A program made the translations under genes and the position numbers. Positions 43,836 through 52,806 of a DNA stretch of 64,000 nucleotides are shown piece by piece (positions within the stretch are counted from its first letter, which is position 1; each line of letters begins with the position of its first letter). Under the pieces are notes generated by a model. That model ran no database searches and was not told where the DNA came from. It saw only the letters and a list, made by a program, of their open reading frames with translations. Origin of the DNA: Pseudacidovorax sp. (lineage in GTDB: Bacteria; Pseudomonadota; Gammaproteobacteria; Burkholderiales; Burkholderiaceae_C). The DNA is taken from positions 1-64,000 of the forward strand of contig NZ_JAGOPN010000016.1 in the NCBI RefSeq assembly GCF_017991995.1. Direction: 5' to 3'.

Positions 43836-44819
43836 ATGATTCGACGACTTTTGCACGCAGGGCGCGCCTGTCTTTTCGCCCTCGGCACCGTCGGCGCCCT
43901 CGGCCTGGCGGGTGCCGCATCGGCCGCCTACCCCGACCATCCGATCCGCCTGGTCGTGCCCTTCTCGCCCGGCGGCGGCACCGACCTGATCGCCCGCACG
44001 CTGGGGCAGGAGATGGGCAAGGACCTCGGCCAGCCGGTCATCGTCGACAACAAGCCCGGCGCCGGCACGATGATCGGCACCGACAACGTGGCCAAGAGCG
44101 CGCCCGACGGCTACTCGGTGGTGGTCGCTTCCTTCGCGCATGCGGTCAATCCATCGTTGCAGCCCAAACTGCCCTATGGCAGCAATGCCGTGTTCGCACC
44201 CGTGATGCTGATCGGTCGCGGCCCCAATGTGCTGCTGGTGCGGCCCGACAGCCCCTTCAAGTCGGTGGCCGACGTGGTCACGGCGGCGAAGGCCCGGCCC
44301 GACAAGCTCACCTATGCGTCCCAGGGCACGGGCACCTCGGCCCACCTGGCGGGCGAGATGCTGGCCAACCTGGCCAAGGTGAAGCTGGTGCACGTGCCCT
44401 ACAAGGGCGCCGGCCCGGCCCTGACCGACCTGCTGGGCGGGCAGGTGGACATGATGTTCGCCACCGCGGCCGCCGCCTCCACCTTCGTCGATGGCGGCAG
44501 GTTGCGCGCGCTGGGCGTGACCACGCCCGAGCCCTCGCCGGCCTTCAAGGGAGTGCCCGCCATCGCCGCCACCGTGCCGGGCTACCAGATGGAAAGCTGG
44601 TATGGGCTCTATGTGCCCGCCGGCACGCCGCCCGCCGTCATCGAGCGCCTCGGCGCCGCCGCCCGCAAGGCGGTGCGCACGCCCGACTTCGCCCGCAAGA
44701 TCGAACACGAAGGCCTGGTGGTCAGCGGCGGCCCGCCCGCCGAACTGGCCACCTACGTGCAGGCCGAAGAGGCCCGCTGGACCCGCATCGTCAAAGAGAA
44801 CGGCATCAAGCCGGATTGA
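43836..44819 (+). CDS. Bug-family periplasmic solute receptor
   Basis: A 327-residue Bug receptor. The signal peptide ends at GAASAAYP. Landmarks are VVPFSPGGGTDLIARTL, VDNKPGAGTMIGTD, TGTSAHLAGE and VHVPYKGAGPALTDLLGGQ. ACAAGGAGACA stands before the ATG. It opens an operon with a crotonase and an acyl-CoA ligase, so the ligand is probably a carboxylic acid later activated with CoA. Confidence 0.92.
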   Translation: MIRRLLHAGRACLFALGTVGALGLAGAASAAYPDHPIRLVVPFSPGGGTDLIARTLGQEMGKDLGQPVIVDNKPGAGTMIGTDNVAKSAPDGYSVVVASFAHAVNPSLQPKLPYGSNAVFAPVMLIGRGPNVLLVRPDSPFKSVADVVTAAKARPDKLTYASQGTGTSAHLAGEMLANLAKVKLVHVPYKGAGPALTDLLGGQVDMMFATAAAASTFVDGGRLRALGVTTPEPSPAFKGVPAIAATVPGYQMESWYGLYVPAGTPPAVIERLGAAARKAVRTPDFARKIEHEGLVVSGGPPAELATYVQAEEARWTRIVKENGIKPD

Positions 44820-44859
44820 ACAGAAACCGGCCCCCGCCACCCCGCCTTGGAACCCCGCC

Positions 44860-45651
44860 ATGACCTACGACTTCATCACCCTCTCGGTCGACAACGCCAT
44901 CGCCACCCTGACGCTCAACCGGCCCGACAAGCGCAATGCCATGAGCGACGACATGCGCCGCGAGTTCGCCCATGCGCTGGAGCATGTGGGCGCCGACAAG
45001 GCCATCCGCGCCCTGGTGCTGACCGGCGCCGGCAAGGGCTTCTGCGCTGGCGGCGACATCGCCGGCATGCAGCGGCGCATGAATGCGCCCACCGGTGAGG
45101 TGGGCTTCAACGGCTGGCACCGCCAGCAGCGCGTGCACCAGGTGCAGGCCCTGCTGCACACCTGCCCCAAGCCGGTGATCGCCGCCGTCAATGGCGCCGC
45201 TTCGGGCCTGGGCGCGGACACGGCGCTGGCCTGCGACTTCATCATCGCCAGCGAATGGGCCAGCTTCACCTGGTCGTACATCCACCGCGGGATCATCCCC
45301 GACGGCGGTGGCATGTACTTCCTGCCGCGCCGCGTGGGCCTGCCCAAGGCCAAGGAGCTGATCTTCACCGGCCGCCAGGTGAAGGTGGACGAAGCACTCG
45401 CACTGGGCATCGTGGACCGCAAGACCTCGGCCGAGACGCTGCTGGCCGACGCCCAGGCCTGGGCCGCCGAGCTGTCCTCCGCGTCGTCCACCGCGCTGGC
45501 GCTGACCAAGTCCATCCTCGACCAGAGCTTCGAGCTGTCGGCGCACGACGTCTTCGCCCAGGGCAGCCAGGCGCAGGGCATCTGCTACACCAGCAGCGAG
45601 CACCGCGCCTCGGTCGAGGCCTTCCTGGCCAAGACGGCCGCCAAGGAGTGA
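44860..45651 (+). CDS. Enoyl-CoA hydratase/isomerase family protein
   Basis: A 263-residue crotonase. The oxyanion-hole segments are GFCAGGDIAGMQ and GAASGLGADTALACD. The two glutamates used by classical hydratases appear to be replaced (GLGADTAL in place of GGGCEL-type, and FTWSYIHRG in place of FGQPE-type). An aspartate in GIIPDGGGMYFLP remains, as in enoyl-CoA isomerases of the PaaG group. It is therefore more likely an isomerase or C-C hydrolase than a hydratase. It precedes the ligase by 4 bases. Confidence 0.87.
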   Translation: MTYDFITLSVDNAIATLTLNRPDKRNAMSDDMRREFAHALEHVGADKAIRALVLTGAGKGFCAGGDIAGMQRRMNAPTGEVGFNGWHRQQRVHQVQALLHTCPKPVIAAVNGAASGLGADTALACDFIIASEWASFTWSYIHRGIIPDGGGMYFLPRRVGLPKAKELIFTGRQVKVDEALALGIVDRKTSAETLLADAQAWAAELSSASSTALALTKSILDQSFELSAHDVFAQGSQAQGICYTSSEHRASVEAFLAKTAAKE

Positions 45652-45655
45652 GGCC

Positions 45656-47755
45656 GTGAGCGACGCCATCGCCAGACTCCTGTCGCCACGCAGCGTGGCC
45701 GTGATCGGCACCTCGGCCGATCCGAAGAAGACCTCGGGCCGGCCCGTGGCCTACCTGCGCAAGCACGGCTATGCCGGGCGCATCCTGCCGGTCAATCCCA
45801 AGGTGGCACAGATCGACGACCTGGTCTGCTATCCCGACATCGCCTCATTGCCCGAGGTGCCCGAAGTGGCCGTGGTGCTGCTGGGCGCCGAGCGCGCCCA
45901 CCTGGCCGTGAAGGAACTGGCCGAGCGCGGCTGTGCGGCCGCCATCGTGCTGGCCAGCGGCTACACGGAGACGGGCGAGGAGGGCGCGCGGCGCCAGCAG
46001 CAGCTCATGGAGGCCGCGGGGTCCATGCGCATCCTGGGGCCCAACACCATCGGCCTGGTCAACCTCACCGACGGCATCGTGCTCTCGCCGTCCGGCGCGC
46101 TGGAGATGGACCACTTCCCGGTGGGCGGCATCGGCGTCGTGTCGCAAAGCGGCGGCATCCTGGGCTCGCTGCTGTCGCGCGCGGCGGCGCGGGGCATCGG
46201 CCTGTCGAAGCTCATCGCCACCAGCAACGAGGTCGACCTGGAGCTGGCCGACTTCATCGAGCACCTGGCCGACGACCCGGCCACGCGGGTCATCGCGCTC
46301 TATGTGGAGGCGGTGCGCAATCCGGCGCGCTTCCGGGCGGCCTGCCTGAAGGCGGCGCGCGCCGGCAAGCCGGTGGTGGCCTTCAAGATCGGCCGCTCCG
46401 AGGCCGGCGCGCAGGCGGCCGTCTCGCACACCGGCGCCATGGCCGGGGCCGACCGCATGTACGGCGCGCTGTTCCGCCAGGTGGGCGTGATCCGCGCGCA
46501 GAGCTTCTCGGATCTGCTGGACATTCCCGCAGCGCTGGCCACAGGCCGGCAGCTTCAGGGACGGCGCGTGGCCGTCCTCACCTCCACCGGGGGCGCGGGC
46601 ACGCTGGTGTCGGACGACCTGGGCGTGGCCGGCTTCGAGACGCCCGCGCCCGATGCGGCCACGGCCCAGGCGCTGCGCGCCCTGCAGACCGGCAGCGAGG
46701 CCGTGCTGGACCGCAACCCCATCGACGTGACGCTGGCCGGCCTGCGGCCCGACCTGCTGCGAGGCGCCATCCGCACGCTGCTGGCGAGCCCCAGCTACGA
46801 CGCGCTGGTGATCATCGTGGGCAGCTCCAGTCTGGCCATGCCCGAGCTGCTGGCCGGGGCCATCCAGGACTGCCTGCCCGATTCCGACAAGCCGGTGATG
46901 GCCTACGTGAGCCCGCATGCGCCGGAGATCGGCGCGCTGCTGACGCGCCGTGGCGTGCCGGCCTTCGCGGCGGCCGAAAGCTGCACGGCAGCGCTGGCCG
47001 GCATGCTGCATGTCGCCGGCTTCGAAGTGCCCGCCGACGGGGTAGCCGCGGGGGTGCCCGTCGATGCCGGCGATCTGCCCAGCGGCTCGCTGGACGAGGC
47101 CGCGGCCAAGGCCGTGTTCGCCCGCTTCGGCGTGCCCTGCGCGGCCGAACGGGTGGTGCACGATGCGCGCGAGGCCGAGGCGGCGGCGCGCGCGCTGGGC
47201 GGGCGCGTGGTGCTCAAGATCCTGTCTTCGCAGATCACGCACAAGAGCGACGTCGGCGGCGTGGCGGTCGGCCTGGACGCGCAAACCGTCGGGCCGCGCC
47301 TGGCGCAGATGGCCGCAGAGGTCGAGGCCCGCGCGGGCGTGCTGCCGCAGCGCTTCCTGGTGCAGCAGATGGTCTCGGGCGGAACCGAGCTGATCCTGGG
47401 CCTGCACCGCGATGCGCTGGGCACGGCCGTGCTGCTGGGCATGGGCGGCGTCACGGCCGAGCTGTTCCAGGACACGACCCTGCGTCTGTTGTCCCAGCAG
47501 GACGGACGGCTCCTGCCGCTCGGCCGCGCCGATGCGCTGGCCATGGCGCAGTCACTCAAGACCTGGCCGCTGCTGGACGGCTTCCGCGGCCGGCCCAAGG
47601 CCGACGTCGCGGCGCTGGTCGACGCCATCGTGGCCTTCTCCGCCATGGCCGCACAGCTGGGCGAGCGCATCGTGGAGGCCGAGATCAACCCGGTCTTCGT
47701 GCTGCCCGAGGGCCAGGGTGTGCGCGCGGCCGACGGCGTGCTGGTGCTGGCCTGA
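45656..47755 (+). CDS. NDP-forming acyl-CoA ligase (acetate-CoA ligase family)
   Basis: A 699-residue single-chain ligase. The CoA-binding Rossmann domain begins SPRSVAVIGTSADPKKTSGR. The phosphohistidine motif is AAVSHTGAMAGADRM, and a C-terminal ATP-grasp domain contains VLKILSSQITHKSDVGGV and EINPVFVLPEG. Members join carboxylic acids to CoA with ATP or GTP, releasing NDP. The GTG start lies 4 bases after the crotonase stop. Together with the Bug receptor it suggests import and CoA activation of an unknown acid. Confidence 0.9.
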   Translation: MSDAIARLLSPRSVAVIGTSADPKKTSGRPVAYLRKHGYAGRILPVNPKVAQIDDLVCYPDIASLPEVPEVAVVLLGAERAHLAVKELAERGCAAAIVLASGYTETGEEGARRQQQLMEAAGSMRILGPNTIGLVNLTDGIVLSPSGALEMDHFPVGGIGVVSQSGGILGSLLSRAAARGIGLSKLIATSNEVDLELADFIEHLADDPATRVIALYVEAVRNPARFRAACLKAARAGKPVVAFKIGRSEAGAQAAVSHTGAMAGADRMYGALFRQVGVIRAQSFSDLLDIPAALATGRQLQGRRVAVLTSTGGAGTLVSDDLGVAGFETPAPDAATAQALRALQTGSEAVLDRNPIDVTLAGLRPDLLRGAIRTLLASPSYDALVIIVGSSSLAMPELLAGAIQDCLPDSDKPVMAYVSPHAPEIGALLTRRGVPAFAAAESCTAALAGMLHVAGFEVPADGVAAGVPVDAGDLPSGSLDEAAAKAVFARFGVPCAAERVVHDAREAEAAARALGGRVVLKILSSQITHKSDVGGVAVGLDAQTVGPRLAQMAAEVEARAGVLPQRFLVQQMVSGGTELILGLHRDALGTAVLLGMGGVTAELFQDTTLRLLSQQDGRLLPLGRADALAMAQSLKTWPLLDGFRGRPKADVAALVDAIVAFSAMAAQLGERIVEAEINPVFVLPEGQGVRAADGVLVLA

Positions 47756-47788
47756 ATGGCTGAAACGCCTCGTCAGACGCGCCGCCGT

Positions 47789-47818
47789 GCGCCCCTCTCC
47801 CACGAGGGGAGAGGGCGC
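47789..47818. repeat. GC-rich hairpin after ligase gene
   Basis: GCGCCCCTCTCCC and GGGGAGAGGGCGC fold around ACGA with a one-base bulge. It lies in the 106-base gap between the ligase and the alpha/beta hydrolase. It resembles dispersed CTCTCCC hairpins of proteobacteria and lacks a T-run, so it may be a repeat or a weak terminator. Confidence 0.4.
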
Positions 47819-47861
47819 AAGGCCGGCCGGCAGGTCAAGCCGTTCGCAGCACACTCAGCCC

Positions 47862-48755
47862 ATGACGCCAGATCCTTCGCCGCCCCCCACCGACTTCGCC
47901 CCACGCGCACCGCGCGCCAGCCGGCTCGACGCCCTGGCGCGGCAGCTGGACACCGGCCCCAGCGGCAGCCGCGTGCGCTGGCGCGGTTGGGGAACCCACC
48001 ACACGGGGCGGGCCCCGCTGGTGCTGCTGCATGGCGGCCATGGCAACTGGATGCACTGGGTCCGCAACATCGAGGCGCTGGCCGCAGACCGCGCCGTGTG
48101 GGTGCCCGACATGCCGGGTTACGGCGATTCCGACGCGCTCGACGAGGGCAGCTTCGACACCTTGGTCGAGCGGCTGATGGCCGGCATCGCGCAGTTGCCG
48201 GGCGCTGGCAAGCAAGGCGTCGACCTGGCCGGCTTCTCCTTCGGCGGACTGGTCGCGGCGCATCTGGCCGCCCGGGCGGCCGCGGCCTCGGACGAGACGG
48301 TCGCGCGCATCCATCACCTGCTCCTGCTCGGCCCCGCCGGCCATGGCGGCGCCCGCCGTCCGCGCGGCCCCTTGCATGACTGGCATGCCGCCGCCCAGGC
48401 GCAGGACCATGCGGCGCTTGCGGCCATCATGCGCCACAACCTGCTCATGCACATGCTGCACGACGAGGCCGCCATTGACGACGAGGCGCTGGCCGTGCAC
48501 ACCCGGGCCTGCCAGGCCACCCGCTTTCGCAGCAAACGGCTGTCGCGGGCTGGCGGCCTGCAGTCGGTGCTGGCGGCCCATGCCGGTCCGGTCGCGGCCG
48601 TGTGGGGCGCCCACGACGTGACGGCCGATCCGGCCGAAGCCGCGGCGCTCGTCGGCTGTCCGACGCATGTCATTCCCGGCGCCGGGCACTGGGTCCAGTA
48701 CGAGGCCGCAGCGCAGGTCGATGCCTGGCTGCGCGATGCGCTCGGCGTGGACTGA
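47862..48755 (+). CDS. Alpha/beta hydrolase
   Basis: A 297-residue alpha/beta-fold hydrolase. It has the oxyanion loop LLHGGHGNWMHW, the nucleophile elbow AGFSFGGLVAAH, and the catalytic histidine in PGAGHWVQYEA. It looks closest to meta-cleavage product hydrolases and small esterases. The ATG at 47862 begins a Pro-rich leader of about 20 residues. The upstream frame inside the ligase gene is not homologous. It may be an extra member of the preceding operon, but a hairpin separates them. Confidence 0.85.
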   Translation: MTPDPSPPPTDFAPRAPRASRLDALARQLDTGPSGSRVRWRGWGTHHTGRAPLVLLHGGHGNWMHWVRNIEALAADRAVWVPDMPGYGDSDALDEGSFDTLVERLMAGIAQLPGAGKQGVDLAGFSFGGLVAAHLAARAAAASDETVARIHHLLLLGPAGHGGARRPRGPLHDWHAAAQAQDHAALAAIMRHNLLMHMLHDEAAIDDEALAVHTRACQATRFRSKRLSRAGGLQSVLAAHAGPVAAVWGAHDVTADPAEAAALVGCPTHVIPGAGHWVQYEAAAQVDAWLRDALGVD

Positions 48756-48772
48756 AGGCGCCGCCCGCGCCG

Positions 48773-48850
48773 TGCAAGGCCGAGGCGGCGCTCGCCATGG
48801 TGGCGGCCTCGCGCCGCTGTGTCGTGCTGGCCGATCACAGCAAGATTGGC
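48773..48850 (+). pseudogene. DeoR-family regulator fragment
   Basis: The plus-strand frame reads CKAEAALAMVAASRRCVVLA then DHSKIG, which closely matches the conserved C-terminal block of DeoR/GlpR repressors (AMxxxSRRxVVLADHSKxG). No helix-turn-helix or sugar-phosphate domain is present nearby and the frame ends without the usual C-terminus, so only a remnant of about 26 residues survives. The rest of 48756-49036 holds nothing recognisable. Confidence 0.55.
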
Positions 48851-49036
48851 CCGCCCACGTCCTGGCCGCGAGCACGACAGCGTCAGCGGCCCGATACCCG
48901 GGGATGGCATGATTTGACGCGGCGCATCCGCCCACTGGGCGTGCAGCCCGGACCCGACCGCGGCGTCCGGGCCGGTGCGCGCCTGCCTGCCGGGCATGCC
49001 GCTTGCACGTGTGTCCCTTCCCCTGGAGTTTTTCGA

Positions 49037-49633
49037 ATGAGCAACCCCCGTCAACCCGCCCATCCCATCGATCCCCTGTTCACCGAGCGCTGGTCGCCGC
49101 GCGCCTTCACCGAGGAGGCCATCGCCGAGCCCGCTCTCATGAGCCTGCTCGAAGCCGCGCGCTGGGCGCCCTCCGCCTACAACGTGCAGCCCTGGCGCTT
49201 CATCTACGCGCGCCGCGATACGGCCGCCTGGCAGCCCATCTTCGACAGCCTCGTCGAGTTCAACCAGATGTGGACGAAGCGCGCCGCCGCGCTGGTGGTG
49301 ATCGCCTCGGCCCGCGAAGCCGTGTTCCCGGGCAAGACCGAGCCGGTGGCCAACGCCTCGCATGCCTTCGATGCTGGCGCCGCCTGGGCCAGCCTGGCCT
49401 TCCAGGCGCAGTTGTCGGGCTGGTCGGCCCATGCCATGGCCGGCTTCGACGCCGGCAAGCTGCGCACGGCCATCGGCCTGCCCGAGATGTACGCCATCGA
49501 CACCGTCGTGGCCGTGGGCCGGAAGGGCGATCCGGCCGTGCTGCCCGAAGGCATCCGCGCGCGTGAAGTGCCGAGCGACCGCCGGCCGCTGGCGGAGTCG
49601 GCCTTCGAAGGCAAGTTTGGCGCGCAGGCCTGA
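49037..49633 (+). CDS. Nitroreductase-family oxidoreductase
   Basis: A 198-residue FMN-dependent nitroreductase-fold protein. The flavin-binding opening is FTERWSPRAF, then EAARWAPSAYNVQPWRFIYA, and the C-terminal half includes AIDTVVAVGRKGDP. Members reduce nitro groups, quinones or enals with NAD(P)H. It stands alone between a DeoR remnant and a convergent dehydrogenase gene. The ATG at 49037 has a CTGGAG site upstream. No specific substrate can be assigned. Confidence 0.88.
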   Translation: MSNPRQPAHPIDPLFTERWSPRAFTEEAIAEPALMSLLEAARWAPSAYNVQPWRFIYARRDTAAWQPIFDSLVEFNQMWTKRAAALVVIASAREAVFPGKTEPVANASHAFDAGAAWASLAFQAQLSGWSAHAMAGFDAGKLRTAIGLPEMYAIDTVVAVGRKGDPAVLPEGIRAREVPSDRRPLAESAFEGKFGAQA

Positions 49634-49651
49634 TCCGCACCGCGGCGCGGC

Positions 49652-50596
49652 TCAGGCCGCGCCAGCGGACGGGCTGCGGATCTCCACGCCCATCTGCGTC
49701 TCCACCCAGCGCACCAGTTCGGAGACGCTCGCGCCAGGGCCTCGCGCCTCGTCCGCGGCCTGCCACAGCGCCAGGCCGGCGGCACTGAGCGGCGCGGGCA
49801 TGTCCTGCGACTTGGCGAGGTCCAGCGCGATGCCCATGTCCTTGAGCATCAGTTCGAGCTTGAACGGGTCGTCGAAGCGCCGGCTGAGCACCCGCTGGTC
49901 GATGTGGGTGCGGGTGATCCACGAGCCGCCGGTCGATTCGTTGAGCACCTGCGTCATCACGGCCGGGTCCAGCCCGGCCCGTGTGCCGAGCGCCAGACCC
50001 TCGGCGGTGGCGGTCAGCGTCAGCGCCGTCACCAGGTTGTTCAGGCACTTCATCGTGTGGCCGGCGCCCAGCCCTCCGAGGTGGAACACCGCGCGGCCCA
50101 TCGCGTCCAGCAGGGGCCGCACGCGCGCCACGTCCGCGGCGGTGCCGCCCACCATGAAGACCAGCTCGGCCGCCTGGGCGCCCCAGGCCGCGCCCGAGAC
50201 GGGCGCGTCCACCATGGCGATGCCGCGGGCCGCCAGGCCTTCGGCCGTCTCGCGCGTGAGCCAGGGCTCGGCCGAGGAGGTGTCCAGCAGCAGGCCACCC
50301 GCCTGCCAGCCGGCCAGCAGGCCCGTCTCCGGCGCGAAGACCACGTCGCGCACGACGCGGCCGTTGGGCAGCATGGTGACGACGATGTCGCTGTGGCGGG
50401 CCACCTCGCAGGCCGTGGCGCAGGGGCGGAGGCCCGGCTGAGCCTCGGCCAGGGCGGTCGCGACGCCGGCCTGCGCATCGTGCACCGCCACGGCGTGGCC
50501 GGCACGGGCCAGGTGGCCGGCCATGGGGCCGCCCATCACGCCCACGCCGATGAAGCCGACGCGCAGGGCGGCGGGCGGGGAAGCCAGGGCGGGCAT
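49652..50596 (-). CDS. NAD(P)-dependent 3-hydroxyisobutyrate-dehydrogenase-family oxidoreductase
   Basis: A 314-residue beta-hydroxyacid dehydrogenase with the nucleotide loop GFIGVGVMGGPM, DAPVSGAAWGAQAAEL, and the catalytic lysine in GHTMKCLNN. It is the last gene of a seven-gene minus-strand operon that begins at 56164, 14 bases after the Bug receptor gene. It could oxidise a hydroxy acid released late in the pathway. Confidence 0.87.
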   Translation of the reverse strand: MPALASPPAALRVGFIGVGVMGGPMAGHLARAGHAVAVHDAQAGVATALAEAQPGLRPCATACEVARHSDIVVTMLPNGRVVRDVVFAPETGLLAGWQAGGLLLDTSSAEPWLTRETAEGLAARGIAMVDAPVSGAAWGAQAAELVFMVGGTAADVARVRPLLDAMGRAVFHLGGLGAGHTMKCLNNLVTALTLTATAEGLALGTRAGLDPAVMTQVLNESTGGSWITRTHIDQRVLSRRFDDPFKLELMLKDMGIALDLAKSQDMPAPLSAAGLALWQAADEARGPGASVSELVRWVETQMGVEIRSPSAGAA

Positions 50597-50610
50597 GCCG
50601 GCAGTCCCGA

Positions 50611-51588
50611 TCAATCCAGCTGCACGCCGGACGTGCGGATGATCTGGCCCCAGTACGCGCTCTGGGCGCGCGCCATGTCGTAGAACTCCTTGGGCGTGCC
50701 CGGCAGGGCCTCGAAGCCGAATTCGCCGAACACCTGCTGCACGCGCGGCGCCTGCAGCGCCTTGCGCAGCTCGGCGTTGAGTTTCTCGACGACGGGCGCC
50801 GGCATGCCCGCCGGCCCGATGAGGCCGTGGAAGGCAAAGGCGTTGACCTCCGGGTAGCCCAGCTCGTTGAAGGTGGGCACGTCGGGCAGGGCCTTGGCGC
50901 GCTGGGGCAGCGCGATGGCCAGGGCGCGCAGCTTGCCGCTCTTGAGGTAGGGCAGGGCGGTGCCCAGGTCCAGCATCATCATCGGCACCTGGCCGCCCAT
51001 CATGTCCTGCAGCGCGGGGGCGGCGCCCTTGTAGGCCACGTGCGTGATGGTGAGGCCCGCCTTCTGCTTGAGCAGCTCCATGGCCATGTGGTGCGGCGTG
51101 CCGATGCCGGGCGAGCCGTAGCTCGCCTTGTCGCCGCTGGCCTTCACATAGGCGACGAACTGCTGCAGGTTCTGCGCCTGGAAGTCGCTGCGCACCACCA
51201 GCGCGATCGGGATGCGGCCGATGGCGCCGATGTAGGTGAAGTCGGAGGCCGGCTTGTAGGGCAGCTTGGCGAACATGTGCTCGTTGAAGAGCAGGGCCGC
51301 GTTCTCCGCCTGCATGACGGTGTAGCCGTCGGGCTTGGCCTGCATCAGCAGGCCCACGGCGATGTTGGTGGAGGCGCCGGGGCGGTTGTCGATCAGCACC
51401 GGCTGGCCGATGGAGGGCTGCATGGCGTCGGCCAGCTGCCGCGCGATGCTGTCGGTGCCGCCGCCTGCGGCATAGGGCACCAGCCACTTGATGGGCTGGC
51501 TGGGATAGGCGCCCTGGGCCAGCGCGGCACCGGCGGTGGCGGCGGCCAGGGCCAGGGCAGCGCCCAGGCGGTGGAAGAAGCGGGTCAT
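50611..51588 (-). CDS. Bug-family periplasmic solute receptor
   Basis: A 325-residue Bug receptor with a signal peptide ending at GAALAQG. Typical blocks are LVPYAAGGGTDSIARQL, IDNRPGASTNIAVG, SPGIGTPHHMAME and VAYKGAAPALQDMMGG. The leader has ACAGGAGACA. It belongs to the aromatic-type operon and may bind its aromatic or carboxylate substrate. No TctA/TctB partner is nearby. Confidence 0.91.
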   Translation of the reverse strand: MTRFFHRLGAALALAAATAGAALAQGAYPSQPIKWLVPYAAGGGTDSIARQLADAMQPSIGQPVLIDNRPGASTNIAVGLLMQAKPDGYTVMQAENAALLFNEHMFAKLPYKPASDFTYIGAIGRIPIALVVRSDFQAQNLQQFVAYVKASGDKASYGSPGIGTPHHMAMELLKQKAGLTITHVAYKGAAPALQDMMGGQVPMMMLDLGTALPYLKSGKLRALAIALPQRAKALPDVPTFNELGYPEVNAFAFHGLIGPAGMPAPVVEKLNAELRKALQAPRVQQVFGEFGFEALPGTPKEFYDMARAQSAYWGQIIRTSGVQLD

Positions 51589-51631
51589 GGGGTTGTCTCC
51601 TGTGTTGTGATCGATGCGAAGGAATGCGCGC

Positions 51632-52609
51632 TCAGCCGTGCAGCGCCTGCCAGAGCGCGCGGTCGCGCTCGGCGGTCCACACGACCGGATGCTCGGTGCC
51701 GGTGAGCTCGTCGTAGGCGCGCGAGACGTCGAAGGGCAGCACATGGCGGAACACCGGCCAGTCGCCGAAGCGCGGCACCATGGCCGCCTCGGCCCGCGCA
51801 AAGCAGCCCTTGAGCGATTCGCCGGCGTCGATGCCGGCCTGCACGGCGCCCAGCAGCGTGGCCAGGAAGTCCTGCGTCAGGCGGATGGCCTCGGTGCAGG
51901 CGGCCTCGCCCTGCAGCACGGCGCCGCGGCCGGGCACCAGGGTGCGTGGGTGCAGGGCGGCCACGGCGTCGAGCGTGGCCGCCCAGTCGCGGATGTAGGC
52001 ATCGCCGGCATAGACGCCGCAGCGGTTCTCCACGACATCGCCCGAGAAGCACACGCCGGCCTCCGGCAGCCAGGCCACGGTGTCGCCGCTGGAATGGCCG
52101 CGGCCCAGCGCCAGCAGCTGCAGCTCGCGGCCGCCACCCAGCCACAGGCTCATGCGGCTGTCGAAGCTGATCGTGGGCAGGGTCAGGCCCGGGATCTCTT
52201 CCACGCCTTCGAACAGGCGCGGAAAGCGGCCCACCTCGGAGTCGAAGTCGGCCTGGCCGCGGGTGCGGATCCAGTCCAGCGTGCCCTGGCTGGCGATGAT
52301 GGCCTGCACCTCGTCGAAGGCGCTGGCACCCATCACGCGCACGGCGTGGTAGTGCGTGAGCACGATGGTGCGCACCGGCTTGTCGGTGACGCTGCGGATG
52401 GCCGCCAGGAAGTCGCGCGCCATGCGCGGCGTGGGCCGGGTGTCGATCAGCACGACCTGGTCCTCGGCGACGACGAAGCCGCAGTTGGGATCGAAGTCGC
52501 TGATGTAGCCATAGACGTCGGGCGCCAGCAGGGTCAGGCGCGGCTTCTGCTCGCGGGTGTCGGAGGCCGAGGCGAAGGAGACGGTGGCGGGCGCGGTGGT
52601 GGCGGTCAT
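51632..52609 (-). CDS. Metallo-beta-lactamase-fold protein with variant metal motif
   Basis: A 325-residue MBL-fold protein. The usual HxHxDH site is replaced by LTHYHAVRVMGASAF, lacking the Asp-His pair. Later elements are intact: GRGHSSGDTVAWL, SGDVVENRCG and LVPGRG. This variant is seen, from memory, in a distinct MBL group that travels with DUF2783 and flavin hydroxylases. It may bind a single metal. Its ATG overlaps the DUF2783 stop, so the two are coupled. Activity is unknown. Confidence 0.82.
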   Translation of the reverse strand: MTATTAPATVSFASASDTREQKPRLTLLAPDVYGYISDFDPNCGFVVAEDQVVLIDTRPTPRMARDFLAAIRSVTDKPVRTIVLTHYHAVRVMGASAFDEVQAIIASQGTLDWIRTRGQADFDSEVGRFPRLFEGVEEIPGLTLPTISFDSRMSLWLGGGRELQLLALGRGHSSGDTVAWLPEAGVCFSGDVVENRCGVYAGDAYIRDWAATLDAVAALHPRTLVPGRGAVLQGEAACTEAIRLTQDFLATLLGAVQAGIDAGESLKGCFARAEAAMVPRFGDWPVFRHVLPFDVSRAYDELTGTEHPVVWTAERDRALWQALHG

Positions 52610-52806
52610 GGGGCAGGGGTGTCGGTGTCGAGGGCGGCGGCGCGGATGCAGTCCAGCAGCACCTGCTGGTCGCCGCACTGGTTGGCCAGCAGCAGCACGA
52701 GGCGGGCATTGAGGTCGGCGCTCTGCGCCTCGCTCAGGCCCTCATGGGCCTGCAGCAGGGCGGCATAGAAGCCGTCGGGGTCGGGGATGTGGGGCTCGGT
52801 GATCAT
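52606..52806 (-). CDS. DUF2783 small protein
   Basis: A 66-residue protein reading HIPDPDGFYAALLQAHEGLS and later LNARLVLLLANQCGD, as in DUF2783. It overlaps both neighbours by ATGA, so it is tightly coupled between the flavin monooxygenase and the MBL protein. The fold appears all-helical. A role as accessory subunit to one of these enzymes is a reasonable guess, but nothing is established. Confidence 0.85.
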   Translation of the reverse strand: MITEPHIPDPDGFYAALLQAHEGLSEAQSADLNARLVLLLANQCGDQQVLLDCIRAAALDTDTPAP

